DNA of 43,334 nt, taken from positions 1-43,334 of the forward strand of contig JASGUC010000056.1 of assembly GCA_030057915.1 (NCBI GenBank), given 5' to 3'. The notes under the pieces are model-generated. The model searched no databases, was not told the DNA's origin, and saw only the letters and a program-made list of their open reading frames with translations. This document shows, piece by piece, positions 9,327 through 20,943 of the stretch (position 1 is its first letter; every line of letters begins with the position of its first letter). The translations under genes and the position numbers were made by a program. This stretch comes from Pseudomonadota bacterium. Its GTDB lineage: Bacteria > Desulfobacterota > Syntrophia > Syntrophales > UBA8958.

Positions 9327-9785
9327 CTGAATAAATCCCTGATCAAGTTCGTCGCCACCGGATGCGGGAGCGGCAATTTTCCCTTCGCCCCGGGGACGGC
9401 GGGGACCCTCGCCGCCATTCCGCTCTATCTGGCGTTGGCGCCGCTTTCCGGACCGCTGTATCTGCTGACGGCGGTCGCGTTCACCTTTCTGGCCATTTAC
9501 GCCGCCGGGGAGGCGGAGACGATCCTCGGCCGCCGGGATTCGCCCCGCATCGTCGTGGACGAGTGGGCGGGCTTCCTCTGGACGATGCTCTTCATTTCCC
9601 CCACGCTTCCCCATGTCGTGGCGGGGTTGGCGCTCTTTCGCCTTTTCGACATCGTGAAGCTCTTCCCCGCCAATGTCTTCCAGGACCGGCTGCCGGGCGG
9701 CTACGGCGTGGTCATGGACGACGTGGCGGCGGGGGTCTATGCCAATATCGGGCTGCACCTCCTGATCCGCGGTGGGATGGTTTGA
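9327..9785 (+). CDS. pgpA: Phosphatidylglycerophosphatase A
   Basis: Dephosphorylates phosphatidylglycerol phosphate at the inner membrane. Family signatures are clear: KFVATGCGSGNFPFAPGTAG near the N-terminus, VVDEWAGF in the middle and RLFDIVKLFPANVFQDRLPG followed by GYGVVMDDVAAGVYAN near the end, with hydrophobic segments between. No ATG, GTG or TTG lies before the first signature. The frame is open only after 9285 and reads RWGLNKSLIKFVATG. The best start is a CTG at 9327 with GAGG six bases upstream (152 residues); ATT at 9294 or 9297 are alternatives. The conserved partner cinA follows 95 bp later. A dispersed repeat ends at about 9310, so the original start region may have been altered. 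Confidence 0.8.
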   Translation: MNKSLIKFVATGCGSGNFPFAPGTAGTLAAIPLYLALAPLSGPLYLLTAVAFTFLAIYAAGEAETILGRRDSPRIVVDEWAGFLWTMLFISPTLPHVVAGLALFRLFDIVKLFPANVFQDRLPGGYGVVMDDVAAGVYANIGLHLLIRGGMV

Positions 9786-9880
9786 ACCGTTGGCCAGGGA
9801 CTCGGAGGCGTCATGCCCTGGATCGTGAAGCTGTGAAAATTTTAATGGAAAATCCGTATTTATAAGGAGGCGCCGCGCTC

Positions 9881-11134
9881 ATGCGCATCGGCATCGTCAC
9901 CATCGGCAACGAACTGACCAGCGGTCGCGTCCAGGATGCGAATACCGCCTTCCTCGCCCGGCAGTTCCATCTTCAGGGATGGCGGGTCCTCGTCTCCCTC
10001 TCCGTGGGGGACGAAGAGGAGGCGATCGCCGCGGCCCTGGCGTTCGTCCTTCCCCGGGTGGAGGCGGCGATCGTCACCGGCGGCCTGGGACCCACCGCCG
10101 ACGACATCACCACCGCCGCGCTGGCCCGCATCCTCGGCCTGCCCCTGGTCCTCGACGAGGAGGTCCTCCGGGGCATCCAGGGGATGTTTGCCCGCCACGG
10201 GCTTAACTGGACCGAGAATAACGCCAAGCAGGCCCTCTTCCCCCAGGGGACGGAGATAATCGCCAATCCCACGGGGACCGCCCCCGGTTTCGCCCTGCGG
10301 CGGGAGGGGAAGGTGATCATCGCGATCCCCGGCGTCCCGGCGGAGGCGCGGCGGATGACCCGGGAGGGCGTCGTGCCGCTCCTGAGACGGGCCTTTCCCG
10401 GCCATGCCCGCCATGCGGCCACGCGGACCCTGAAGACCTTCGGCCTCTCCGAGGCGGCGGTGGACCAGGCCGTGGCCGGCCTGGCGCCACCGGGGGTGGA
10501 GATCGGTTTCTATCCCTGCTTTCCCGAGAATCACATCGTCCTGTCGGCCTGGGACGACCACGACGAAGCGGCGGCCTGGGCGCGGCTCCGGGCCGTGGAG
10601 GCGGAATTCGAGCGGCGACTCGGCGGCTATGTCTTCGCCCGGGACGAGGAGACCCTGGAGGGGGTGGTGGGGGCGCTGCTCCGGGAACGAGGATGGACCA
10701 TCGCCGTGGCGGAATCCTGCACCGGCGGCCTCATAACCGACCGCCTGACGGATGTTCCGGGGAGTTCCGCCTACGTGGAGCGGGGGCTCGCGACTTACAG
10801 CAACCGGGCGAAGGTGGAACTCCTGGGGGTTCCGGAGGAGACGCTCCGGGCCCACGGAGCGGTGAGCGAGGAGACGGCCCGACGCATGGCGGAGGGGGCG
10901 CGCCGCCGATCGGGGACGGACCTGGGGCTCGCGACCACGGGGATCGCCGGACCCGATGGCGGATCGGCGGCCAAGCCGGTGGGGACGGTCTATATCGCCC
11001 TGGCGGACGGGACGACGACCCGCTGCCGTCGCTACCATTACCGCTGGGAACGGCGTCGGGTCAAGATGATCGCCTCCCAGGCGGCCCTCCTCATGGTGAA
11101 ACGGCATCTGACGGGGGAGAAGGACCCCCTCTGA
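9881..11134 (+). CDS. cinA: CinA: nicotinamide mononucleotide deamidase / COG1058 protein
   Basis: Two-domain protein of 417 residues. The N-terminal MoCF-like COG1058 domain starts MRIGIVTIGNELTSGRVQDA and includes VTGGLGPTADD near 67 and IAIPGVPAEAR near 147. The C-terminal CinA domain, with NMN amidohydrolase activity in pyridine nucleotide recycling, carries AVAESCTGGLITDRL near 276 and TTGIAGPDGGSAAKPVGTVY near 350. The start has AAGGAGG ten bases upstream. It lies in the conserved order pgpA-cinA-thpR-recA; competence-linked expression is known for some relatives but is not shown here. Confidence 0.92.
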   Translation: MRIGIVTIGNELTSGRVQDANTAFLARQFHLQGWRVLVSLSVGDEEEAIAAALAFVLPRVEAAIVTGGLGPTADDITTAALARILGLPLVLDEEVLRGIQGMFARHGLNWTENNAKQALFPQGTEIIANPTGTAPGFALRREGKVIIAIPGVPAEARRMTREGVVPLLRRAFPGHARHAATRTLKTFGLSEAAVDQAVAGLAPPGVEIGFYPCFPENHIVLSAWDDHDEAAAWARLRAVEAEFERRLGGYVFARDEETLEGVVGALLRERGWTIAVAESCTGGLITDRLTDVPGSSAYVERGLATYSNRAKVELLGVPEETLRAHGAVSEETARRMAEGARRRSGTDLGLATTGIAGPDGGSAAKPVGTVYIALADGTTTRCRRYHYRWERRRVKMIASQAALLMVKRHLTGEKDPL

Positions 11135-11234
11135 TCCCCTGCCGCCCCGTGTGCCGTCGCCGGCGGGCGTCAAAAACTTCTTAACATAAAACGCCAAATA
11201 TATTATCGTCCCCCCCATGAAGAGAGATGAGAGG

Positions 11235-11798
11235 ATGCGCGCCTTTCTGGCCATCGCCCTGCCGCCGGAGGTAAAGGCAAATATCGGAAGGATCCAGGAG
11301 CGCCTGAAGAAGAGCGTCCCGGGGGATATCCGCTGGGTCCGGCCCGAGGGGGTCCATCTGACCCTGAAGTTTTTCGGGGAGATGACGCTCCCGGAGCTGG
11401 AGCGGATCAAGGCCGCCGTGGCGGGCCCGACGGCCGCCGCCGCCCCCTTCGTTCTGGAGGTCCGGGGGCTGGGGGCCTTCCCCGAGGTGAGCCGGCCCCG
11501 GGTCATCTGGCTCGGACTGGCCGGGGAGACGGCGGCACTCATGTCCCTGCGCGGGGAACTGGAGCGGGAACTGGCGAGGGCGGGCTTCCCGGAGGAGGAG
11601 CGACCCTTCCGGGCCCACCTGACCCTGGGGCGGGTGAAGATCCCCAAGGGGGTCCTCGGTCTGGCCCGGACGGTGGAGACGGAGACGGACATGGCGGCGG
11701 GACGGATCCCGGTGGAAGAGATCGTCCTGTTCAAAAGCGAACTGACGCCCCGCGGGGCGATTCATACCCGGTTGGCGGCCTTTCCCCTCCGGGGTTGA
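11235..11798 (+). CDS. thpR: RNA 2',3'-cyclic phosphodiesterase (2H family, ThpR)
   Basis: 2H phosphoesterase that opens 2',3'-cyclic phosphates on RNA; older name 2'-5' RNA ligase. The two catalytic HxTx motifs are visible: HLTLKFFGE near residue 42 and HLTLGRVK near residue 132. The 187 residues begin MRAFLAIALPPEVK, the usual family start. The ATG at 11235 is preferred over the one at 11217 because AGAGAG and GAGAGG lie upstream and 11217 follows a run of seven Cs. It lies about 100 bp after cinA and is probably cotranscribed. Confidence 0.88.
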   Translation: MRAFLAIALPPEVKANIGRIQERLKKSVPGDIRWVRPEGVHLTLKFFGEMTLPELERIKAAVAGPTAAAAPFVLEVRGLGAFPEVSRPRVIWLGLAGETAALMSLRGELERELARAGFPEEERPFRAHLTLGRVKIPKGVLGLARTVETETDMAAGRIPVEEIVLFKSELTPRGAIHTRLAAFPLRG

Positions 11799-11936
11799 CA
11801 GGGGGCGGGGCCGTTTTCCGGCCTTCCACGAAAAGGCCATGCCCGCGCTTCGTGGCGCGCCCCGGGGCGCCATGGGTTTTTGGCGGCGTCGGCATCATTC
11901 AACGATACAACGGAATACAACATAAGGAGGACGGCG

Positions 11937-12944
11937 ATGGGGGTTGACATGGACAGGAACAAGGCCGTCGATCTGGCCATCAGTCAGATCGAGCGACAGT
12001 TCGGCAAGGGGGCCATCATGAAGCTGGGAGGCTCGGAGAAGATCGATGTCCCGGTGATTCCCACGGGCGCTCTGAGCCTGGACATCGCCCTGGGGGTGGG
12101 CGGCGTGCCCCGGGGGCGGATCGTGGAGATCTATGGTCCGGAATCGGGCGGCAAGACGACGCTGGCCCTGCACATCGTCGCCGAGGCCCAGAAACGGAAC
12201 GGCCTGGCGGCCTTCATCGACGCGGAGCATGCCCTGGATGTGGGTTATGCCCGCAAGATCGGGGTCAATACGGACGAACTGCTCATCGCCCAGCCGGATA
12301 CGGGGGAGCAGGCCCTGGAGATCGCCGAGACCCTGGTGCGTAGCGGTGCCCTCGACGTCCTCGTGGTCGATTCCGTGGCGGCCCTGGTGCCCCGGGCGGA
12401 GCTGGAAGGGGAGATGGGAGACGCCCAGATGGGCCTCCAGGCCCGGCTCATGTCCCAGGCCCTGCGGAAGCTTACGGGAAGCATCAGCAAATCGCGGACC
12501 ACGGTGATCTTCATCAACCAGTTGCGGATGAAGATCGGGGTCTTCTTCGGCAGCCCCGAAACCACCACGGGGGGCAACGCCCTGAAATTCTACGCCTCCA
12601 TGCGCCTCGACATCCGGAAGACGACCTCCCTCAAACAGGGGCAGGATGTCTTCGGCATGCGCACCCGGGTCAAGGTGGTGAAGAACAAGGTGGCTCCGCC
12701 GTTCCGGGAGACGGAGTTCGACATCATCTTCGGCGAGGGGATTTCCCGGGAAGGCGATCTCCTCGACCTGGCGGCGGAGAACGCCGTCGTGGAAAAGAGC
12801 GGGGCCTGGTACTCCTACAAGGGGGAGCGGCTGGGACAGGGCCGGGACAACACCCGGGCTTTCCTTCGGGAACATCCGGAAACCCTTCAGGAAATCGAAG
12901 CCGGGGTGCGGGAGAAATTCGGCATGAAGCCGGCGGCGGAATGA
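11937..12944 (+). CDS. recA: Recombinase RecA
   Basis: ATP-dependent strand-exchange protein and LexA co-protease. The 335 residues start [20 protein letters not shown] and have Walker [10 protein letters not shown] near 65-74, Walker [10 protein letters not shown] near 142, loop L1 [40 protein letters not shown], and [10 protein letters not shown]. The C-terminal acidic tail is short compared with E. coli. ATG 11937 has AAGGAGG six bases upstream; the frame is open to 11880 but that part is not conserved. I saw no LexA-type palindrome I could trust in the 140 bp upstream. recX follows after 113 bp. Confidence 0.97.
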   Translation: MGVDMDRNKAVDLAISQIERQFGKGAIMKLGGSEKIDVPVIPTGALSLDIALGVGGVPRGRIVEIYGPESGGKTTLALHIVAEAQKRNGLAAFIDAEHALDVGYARKIGVNTDELLIAQPDTGEQALEIAETLVRSGALDVLVVDSVAALVPRAELEGEMGDAQMGLQARLMSQALRKLTGSISKSRTTVIFINQLRMKIGVFFGSPETTTGGNALKFYASMRLDIRKTTSLKQGQDVFGMRTRVKVVKNKVAPPFRETEFDIIFGEGISREGDLLDLAAENAVVEKSGAWYSYKGERLGQGRDNTRAFLREHPETLQEIEAGVREKFGMKPAAE

Positions 12945-13057
12945 CCGGCGGCGACCGGCGATCGTCCCGTTTTTAGCCGCACGTCCGCCCGTTATGAAAA
13001 CGGCGCCTCAAGAGGGCCGCCGGCGCGCCGGGGCCGGTTTTTCAAAGGGACTCCACC

Positions 13058-13553
13058 ATGGATTCCGCACCAACCAGGGGGGATGAGGAGAGGCTGGCCC
13101 GGGCGAGGGAAGTCGGCTGGCGGCTCCTGGCCCGGCGGGATCACGGCGAGGCGGAACTGGCCCGCAAACTGGCGAAGAGGGGTTTCCCCGCCGAGGTTGT
13201 CGCCGTGACGATTGATTATTTTCGCGGACTGGGTTATTTAGACGACCGGGCGTTCGCCGCCGGGCAGGTCCGGCGCCTGGCGATAGGGAGAGGCTACGGG
13301 GATCGCCGCCTCCACGCTTTCCTCCGGGAGCGAGGGATGCCGGAATCCCTGGCCGGCGAGGCCATCGCCGCTATCCGGCGGGAATGGACGGAGGCGCGGG
13401 CCGTGGCATCCTTGATCGCAAGGAAGACCCAGCGCCGGCCGATCAAAGGAGACCCACAGGAAAAGCAGCGTCTTTTCCGGTATCTTCTGGGCCGGGGATT
13501 CCCCCCGGGGCTGATATGCGAGCAGATTAACCGTGCGGAGGAGGTAGAAGGGC

Positions 13554-13573
<20 letters not shown>
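13058..13573 (+). CDS. recX: Regulatory protein RecX
   Basis: Modulator that binds RecA filaments. The 171 residues contain the family pattern of three-helix repeats: RLLARRDHGEAELARKLAKR near 22, GYLDDRAFAAGQVRRLA near 63 and the C-terminal KQRLFRYLLGRGFPPGLI near 139. It sits downstream of recA, the usual place, and its end overlaps the alaS start by 20 bp, so translation of alaS may be coupled to it. A GC-rich inverted repeat followed by five Ts at about 13013-13045 just before recX might weaken readthrough from recA; this is weakly supported. Confidence 0.85.
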
Positions 13574-16190
<2,617 letters not shown>

Positions 16191-16194
16191 ATAA

Positions 16195-16474
16195 GATGAA
16201 TTCGTAAAAAGCGCCCCAACCCGCCGACTGGCGGGCCTGTATAAAAGAAGCAAGTCGAGTCCGCGCCATGAAACCGGCCCGAAACTGGCAAAAACGTATC
16301 TAAAGAATCCAATTAGTTACTTGCGACTTACTTAGAAGTCATGATGGAGACGACGAAGTAAAAGCTCCAGAGGCAAGGCGTGCGAATCCTGAGGAATGAG
16401 ACGTACTTGTGTGTACGTCGCAGTGACGACGGATGAAGCGCTTTTGCCGGATATGGACTTTTTACGATTTCATC
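16195..16474. mobile_element. MITE family 2 (280 bp)
   Basis: Inverted ends GATGAATTCGTAAAAAG (16195-16211) and, reversed, GATGAAATCGTAAAAAG (16458-16474), one mismatch in 17. The flanking direct repeat is AAATAA (16189-16194 and 16475-16480). The inside contains palindromic gacgtacttgtgtgtacgtc and no protein gene. The type resembles a repeat I remember as common in sulfate-reducing and syntrophic Deltaproteobacteria. It fills the whole space between the stop codons of alaS and the convergent lipoprotein gene. Confidence 0.85.
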
Positions 16475-16483
16475 AAATAAGGG

Positions 16484-17110
16484 TTACTTCTTTTCCGGCA
16501 CATCGGCGATGGCGTTACCGCCCCCGCTCTGATAGATCATCAGATCCGGGGTGTAAACCACGACCTTGTTGCCCTCACCCATCTTGACGACGGTGCGGGC
16601 CTTGAGAATGGAGTACCAGACGCCGATCGGTTTACCCAGGTCGTCGTACATCAGGAATCCATGCTGGAACTCGCGGTAGTCCCTCGCTTTTTCCTGCATG
16701 TGGAGGATCATGTCCCGGAAGCTCGCCGGAGTGGGGTTGATGGGTTTCCAGAGGTTGTTGTCCAGGATGTACTCCTTTTTCAGGCCGATGAGGGCGTTGG
16801 GAAAGAGGTCGGGGCCGCTGTAATAGTAGTTCATCCCCGGGTCGATCTTGAAGGAATCGAAATCCTGAGTGGTTTGCCCGTCGGGAAAGATGTTTCCATA
16901 GCGGCCGCCGGCGCAGCCCCCGAAAGTAAGGACAATCGCCAGGACGATCGCGGCGGCGATGGAATGGATACTTTTCGGGCCGGGATTACTCCTTCCCAGG
17001 TGGCGCAAACCGAAGCCTAAGCCTCCAAGGTCTCCCCGGTCAACCCCGGCGGAACGGCAAATGGCGGCCGGTACAAGTTTTTCTCTTGAGCTGCGCAGCC
17101 GCCACTTCAT
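16484..17110 (-). CDS. Putative lipoprotein, unknown function
   Basis: 208 residues, not recognised. A hydrophobic stretch followed by a lipobox (IAAAIVLAIVLTFGGCAGG, Cys near 66) suggests an exported lipoprotein; the mature part has YYYSGPDLFPNALIGLKKEY and a C-terminal region rich in beta-type residues. The ATG at 17110 has AAAGGA eight bases upstream and begins six bases after the M16 peptidase stop, so translation is probably coupled. However, it gives a 45-residue charged stretch before the signal. A TTG at 17008 (MRHLGRSNPG) would give a normal lipoprotein signal. The stop is at the edge of the MITE target duplication. Confidence 0.6.
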   Translation of the reverse strand: MKWRLRSSREKLVPAAICRSAGVDRGDLGGLGFGLRHLGRSNPGPKSIHSIAAAIVLAIVLTFGGCAGGRYGNIFPDGQTTQDFDSFKIDPGMNYYYSGPDLFPNALIGLKKEYILDNNLWKPINPTPASFRDMILHMQEKARDYREFQHGFLMYDDLGKPIGVWYSILKARTVVKMGEGNKVVVYTPDLMIYQSGGGNAIADVPEKK

Positions 17111-17115
17111 GGCAT

Positions 17116-20100
17116 TTATCCTTTCTTTTCCCGATATGGTTCAAGACCTGATCCCATGATCTCCTCCAGGTGCAGCTCCGCCCCCGGCCGCTGTTCGTTG
17201 GCCTCCCGGAGGCGGTCCGCGGCGGCGAAGACCGCATCGGCGGCGCCGGCGCCGGCGGAGGCCGCGAGAAAACGGCCGGCGGCCTTCCGGAAACCTTCGC
17301 CGGTCAAATCCAGGACCTCTTCCCGGAGGGTCCGCCGGTAGGCGTCGGTTACGGACGACAGACGACGGATCAGGGCGGCCAGGCCCTTGCCGGACGGGTC
17401 CATCGGCCGGTCCAGGGCGCCGATGACGCCGATGACGGCCTTCTCCAGATCCTCCGACGCCACGTTTTCCGGCGCCAGGGCCGCGGCGATTTCGTCGTAA
17501 ACCTTCAGGGTTCGAAGGATGTGGGGATCGCGGTAGGACATGAGGGCGAAGATCCCCGTCTGGGGGTCGTAGGACGACATCCCGCCGTAGGCGCCGCCCT
17601 GGGTCCGGATCTGCCGGTAGAGGTAGCCGTTCGACAGGAAGCGGGAGACCACCATGAGGGCCGCGGTGTCGTCGTGGCCGTGGGACGGGGCGGGCAGCGC
17701 CCGGGCCACATAGGCGACCTGGGCCGGGATGACGACGCCCCGGTTGCGGGGGGCCGGCGGAGGGGACGCCGCGGCGACGCCGGGAACCCCCCCGGCGAGC
17801 CGGTCCAGAAGGGCCGGCAGGCGATCCGACATGATCCGCAACCCCTCGGCGTCGGCGGTCATGTTCACCGTAAGCCCCGCTTTGGCGAATATCCGCCCCT
17901 TCAGTTCGTGAATATCCGCCGCGAAGGCCTCCCGGTCGCATTCGCCTTCGATGTTCCGGAGAAAGTCGAACTGCGACTTGCCGTGCCACTGCTCGTCCCG
18001 CCAGGCGGGGAGGGAGAGCGCCGCACCCGCCAGCCGCCGGGCGAAGAGATGACCGGAGGGGACGATGGAGGCCTGAAAACGGTTTTTCTTTTCCATGACG
18101 AGGTCCCGAAGCCGTCGACGATCCGACAGGTCGCCGGCGCTCAGCAGCTCCGCCAGGAGATCCATGGCCTCGGGGAGGCGTCGGTGCAGGGCCTTGAGGC
18201 GGAAGACGAGCCGCTGCCAGACCCGACGCTCCTCCGGCGGGGCGCCGCCTTCGCCCCTGACGAAACCGGCGCTTACGGAGGAGCTGATTCCGCCGGTTTT
18301 GAGGGCGATGAGCTTGGCCATCTCCTCGTAATTACGACCGCCCGCCCCCATCTGGGTTACGAGTTTTCCCAGGAGGGGGAGGAAGGGCTGTCTTGCCTCG
18401 GGAACCACGGCGACGTCGAAGGCCAGGTCGAGATAGGCGATGCCGTTGGCGAAGATGTCGTGCCGGAGGATGACGACGCCATCATAGGCGGCATCCTCGG
18501 TGGGAATGATCTCGATTGCCCTGTCGATGTCCCCTCTCTTGAGCCGGGGCAGGGTCGCCAGGGACTCCGGGGTGTCCGGTTCCGTCTGGAAGTTCCTCAG
18601 GGCGGTAAGTTCCGCTTCGATCCGGTCCCGGTCGGCCTCCGTCAGGGCGGCGGCCCGGGCGGCGAGTTCGCTTTTGAGGGCCGCTGCTTCCCTTTCCAGA
18701 CAGGTCGGGTCCGGTTCCATCACACTGAGGAGCCGGTGCGGATTTTCCAGGAGCCAGTCCCGGATCAGGGCGCCAAAGAGTCCTGGATCTTCCTGCCAGC
18801 GACGGCGGATCATGGCGATGAGGGCGGGGAAATTGAGGCTATGCAAGGGGTCGCCGCCGTACATCCAGGTGTGGAACACCCGGGTCATGAGGACGATGCC
18901 GTAGGGGTAGTTCTTGCGGTTGATTTCCCGGCCCTGGATCTCGATCTGGTGGAGGGTCCCTTCGATGAGTTCCCGGTCCACCCCCTCTCGGACGATCCGG
19001 TCCAGGGTGTCCAGGATCAGGGACTTGACGGCCTCGGCCCGGTCGGCGTCGATGCCCCGGAGCCCCACGGCGAATACCGCCTGACGGTAGTCTCGTTCGA
19101 AGCCCGTAACCGGTGAGAGGTCCTGCCCCAGGCCCGAATCGATGAGCGCCTTGCGCAGGGGGCCCGCCGCGCTGCCCACAAGGACCCCGCTTATGACCTG
19201 GAGCAGGATAACCGTCTCTGCATCGGTGTTTTCCGTGAGGAGCCAGGCCATATTGACGTTCGCCTTGCCCCGGGGATCCTCGTCCCGGCCGATGGGGAAG
19301 ACGCCCCGGACGGTCCGGGGACGATCCCAGCGCCCCTGGGCGGGGATGGCGGAGTCGATGTCGATCCGGGGAAAGCCGGCGAGGATCTCCTGGAGGAAGG
19401 GGAGATGGTCCGTGACGGGGATGTCGCCGTACAGGAAGATGCGGGCGTTGCTGGGAGAGTAGAAGGACCGGTGGAAAGAACGGAAGGCCTCGTAGGTCAA
19501 GGAGGGGATGTCCGCCGGATTGCCTCCGGAATCGAAGCGATAGACCGTATCGGGAAAGAGGTTCTCCTGCAGCGCCTTGTACATGAGGCTGTCCGGGGAG
19601 GAATAGGCCCCCTTCATCTCGTTATAGACGATCCCCGAGATGCTCAGCTCCCGGCCGCCGGCGGGGGTGGCGGTCCATTCGAGGCGATGGCCCTCCTGGA
19701 GAAAGGTCTCGGGAAGGAGACGGGGCCGGAATACCAGATCGGCATAGACCCGGGACAGGTTGTAGAAATCCGCCTTGACCTGGCTTGCGACGGGGTAGAT
19801 GGTCTTGTCGGGATAGGTAAAGGCATTGATGAAGGTCTGCAGGCTGCCCCGAAGGAGTTCGTTGAAGGCGTCCTTGACGGGATAGCGCTCCGAGCCGGCG
19901 AGGACGGAGTGCTCCAGGATGTGGGGCAGTCCCGTGGAATCCCGGGGGGGCGTGCGGAAGGCGATGGCGAAGAGATTCTCCCGGTCGGCGCAGTGGAGGT
20001 GGAGGACCCGCGCCCCGGTGAGGTCATGCTCCAGCTCATAGGCGGTGACGCGGATCTCGGGCAGCGGGACAACCCGCCGGACGGTAAAGCCGGCGGACGA

Positions 20101-20148
20101 TTCTCCGACGGCGAGCATTGGTTCCGGGCAGACAGAGGCGTCCGGCAT
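17116..20148 (-). CDS. M16C zinc metallopeptidase, PreP/Cym1-like
   Basis: Large peptidase that degrades short peptides inside a closing two-halved chamber. The inverted zinc motif HILEH is at residues 76-80, with the distal glutamate in GIVYNEMKGAYSSPDS near 177. The 1010 residues match the single-chain PreP type with four related domains; QGGAYGGMSSYDPQTGIF near 858 belongs to the C-terminal half. No signal peptide is seen, so the product is likely cytoplasmic. ATG 20148 is chosen over 20175 because AAAGGAG lies nine bases upstream. The lipoprotein gene follows by 5 bp in a probable two-gene operon. Confidence 0.88.
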   Translation of the reverse strand: MPDASVCPEPMLAVGESSAGFTVRRVVPLPEIRVTAYELEHDLTGARVLHLHCADRENLFAIAFRTPPRDSTGLPHILEHSVLAGSERYPVKDAFNELLRGSLQTFINAFTYPDKTIYPVASQVKADFYNLSRVYADLVFRPRLLPETFLQEGHRLEWTATPAGGRELSISGIVYNEMKGAYSSPDSLMYKALQENLFPDTVYRFDSGGNPADIPSLTYEAFRSFHRSFYSPSNARIFLYGDIPVTDHLPFLQEILAGFPRIDIDSAIPAQGRWDRPRTVRGVFPIGRDEDPRGKANVNMAWLLTENTDAETVILLQVISGVLVGSAAGPLRKALIDSGLGQDLSPVTGFERDYRQAVFAVGLRGIDADRAEAVKSLILDTLDRIVREGVDRELIEGTLHQIEIQGREINRKNYPYGIVLMTRVFHTWMYGGDPLHSLNFPALIAMIRRRWQEDPGLFGALIRDWLLENPHRLLSVMEPDPTCLEREAAALKSELAARAAALTEADRDRIEAELTALRNFQTEPDTPESLATLPRLKRGDIDRAIEIIPTEDAAYDGVVILRHDIFANGIAYLDLAFDVAVVPEARQPFLPLLGKLVTQMGAGGRNYEEMAKLIALKTGGISSSVSAGFVRGEGGAPPEERRVWQRLVFRLKALHRRLPEAMDLLAELLSAGDLSDRRRLRDLVMEKKNRFQASIVPSGHLFARRLAGAALSLPAWRDEQWHGKSQFDFLRNIEGECDREAFAADIHELKGRIFAKAGLTVNMTADAEGLRIMSDRLPALLDRLAGGVPGVAAASPPPAPRNRGVVIPAQVAYVARALPAPSHGHDDTAALMVVSRFLSNGYLYRQIRTQGGAYGGMSSYDPQTGIFALMSYRDPHILRTLKVYDEIAAALAPENVASEDLEKAVIGVIGALDRPMDPSGKGLAALIRRLSSVTDAYRRTLREEVLDLTGEGFRKAAGRFLAASAGAGAADAVFAAADRLREANEQRPGAELHLEEIMGSGLEPYREKKG

Positions 20149-20335
20149 GGTCTGTGTCTCCTTTGCTTGCATCAAGTTGGACTTCCGAATTCGTTATCCC
20201 CGGCGTTGCCCGCTCCGAAGTCGGGACGGCCCCGCCGGTGACGGGCTTTCCTATACCGGAGATTGCCGCCGCCGTCAATTATTCCGCTCTATTTGAACTT
20301 CACCTTCTCGGACGATTGTTGCCCAAGGGCGCTCT

Positions 20336-20541
20336 TCACGAGCGCTTTTGGGCTTCCATGTAGCGGCGGAGGGCGGCATTGATGCTGCTCTGGTAGCCCC
20401 GGCCCTTTGCCTTGAAGAAATCCACCACGTCCGGATCAAGCCGGAGGGTGATCTGTTTCTTTTTGCCGGGCCACAGGGTAGCGCTGGCAAAGAACTCATC
20501 ATTGAGAGCGGGCGCATCGGAAAGGTCGATATCCCCGTTTA
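20336..20541 (-). pseudogene. BrnA antitoxin remnant, 5' truncated
   Basis: The reverse strand reads DIDLSDAPALNDEFFASATL, then KKKQITLRLDPDVVDFFKAK and GYQSSINAALRRYMEAQKRS before a stop at 20336-20338. This matches the C-terminal part of BrnA-type ribbon-helix-helix antitoxins. Reading upstream, the frame meets TAA at 20542-20544 with no start codon before the domain. A 25-bp direct repeat (20463-20487 and 20546-20570), covering the SATLWPG codons, brackets the break. No BrnT toxin is nearby. It sits just 3' of the tRNA-Glu gene, a common integration hotspot. Confidence 0.7.
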
Positions 20542-20570
20542 TTTAATTGCCGGGCCACAGGGTAGCGCTG
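20463..20570. repeat. 25-bp direct repeat bracketing the BrnA break
   Basis: The 25-bp copies at 20463-20487 and 20546-20570 contain gccgggccacagggtagcgc and are identical, 83 bp apart. The first encodes SATLWPG of the antitoxin remnant; the second repeats those codons and then runs into a stop. Confidence 0.85.
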
Positions 20571-20591
20571 GGGGAGGGTTGTTTAGCCAGG

Positions 20592-20630
20592 AAACAAGGG
20601 GTAGGTGAGCTTACCTAACCCCTTGTTTTT
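20592..20630 (-). terminator. Intrinsic terminator after tRNA-Glu
   Basis: Hairpin AAACAAGGGGTAGGT / ACCTAACCCCTTGTTT with a short loop and flanking A/T runs, 6 bases from the tRNA 3' end. The structure is nearly symmetric and may act on both strands. Confidence 0.7.
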
Positions 20631-20635
20631 GTTAT

Positions 20636-20711
20636 TGGCGTCCCCACGGGGAGTCGAACCCCGGTTACTGGCGTGAAAGGCCGGTGTCCTAGGCCACTAG
20701 ACGATGGGGAC
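20636..20711 (-). tRNA. tRNA-Glu (anticodon UUC), CCA encoded
   Basis: 76 nt on the reverse strand. Acceptor GTCCCCA pairs with TGGGGAC; D-arm TCGTCTAGTGGCCTAGGACA; anticodon loop CTTTCAC with TTC at 34-36; T-arm CGGGGTTCGACTCCCCG; discriminator G, then CCA. All four stems are intact. Confidence 0.97.
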
Positions 20712-20737
20712 GTGGTTCGCCCTTAAAAGAATTCGGG

Positions 20738-20767
20738 TTCATATCCTTTATCGCCGGGCGATGTCAA
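20738..20767 (-). promoter_or_regulatory. Predicted promoter of tRNA-Glu
   Basis: On the reverse strand, consensus TTGACA (20767-20762), 18-bp spacer, TATGAA (20743-20738). It lies 26 bp before the mature tRNA 5' end, a typical distance. Confidence 0.65.
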
Positions 20768-20943
20768 GCAAATTATGCGGCTGGGACCGCGGCAAGTCGC
20801 CGTTGCCGACCCCCTGCCGTCATTTCGGCGGAAGACAAATGCCGTGTCGTCAAGATGTCCGGGAAGCCGGTTTTGGCCGGGGCCACGGGAAAGCGTGGAT
20901 TTTCAAAGCCCTCCCCTTTGCGAGGTTGTTTCCCCGCTCCTGT

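Noticed and set aside
11800..11936. A LexA-type operator before recA
   Set aside because: I looked for a palindromic SOS box and saw only loose acaacg/acaaca repeats, not enough to call.
12945..13057. A terminator between recA and recX
   Set aside because: The GC-rich inverted repeat before five Ts has an uneven internal loop, so it is mentioned only under recX.
17170..19116. A 648-codon open frame on the plus strand
   Set aside because: Antisense to the M16 peptidase; composition is typical of a shadow frame.
20275..20517. An 80-codon minus-strand frame
   Set aside because: It overlaps the BrnA remnant in a different frame; the remnant's frame carries the family motif.
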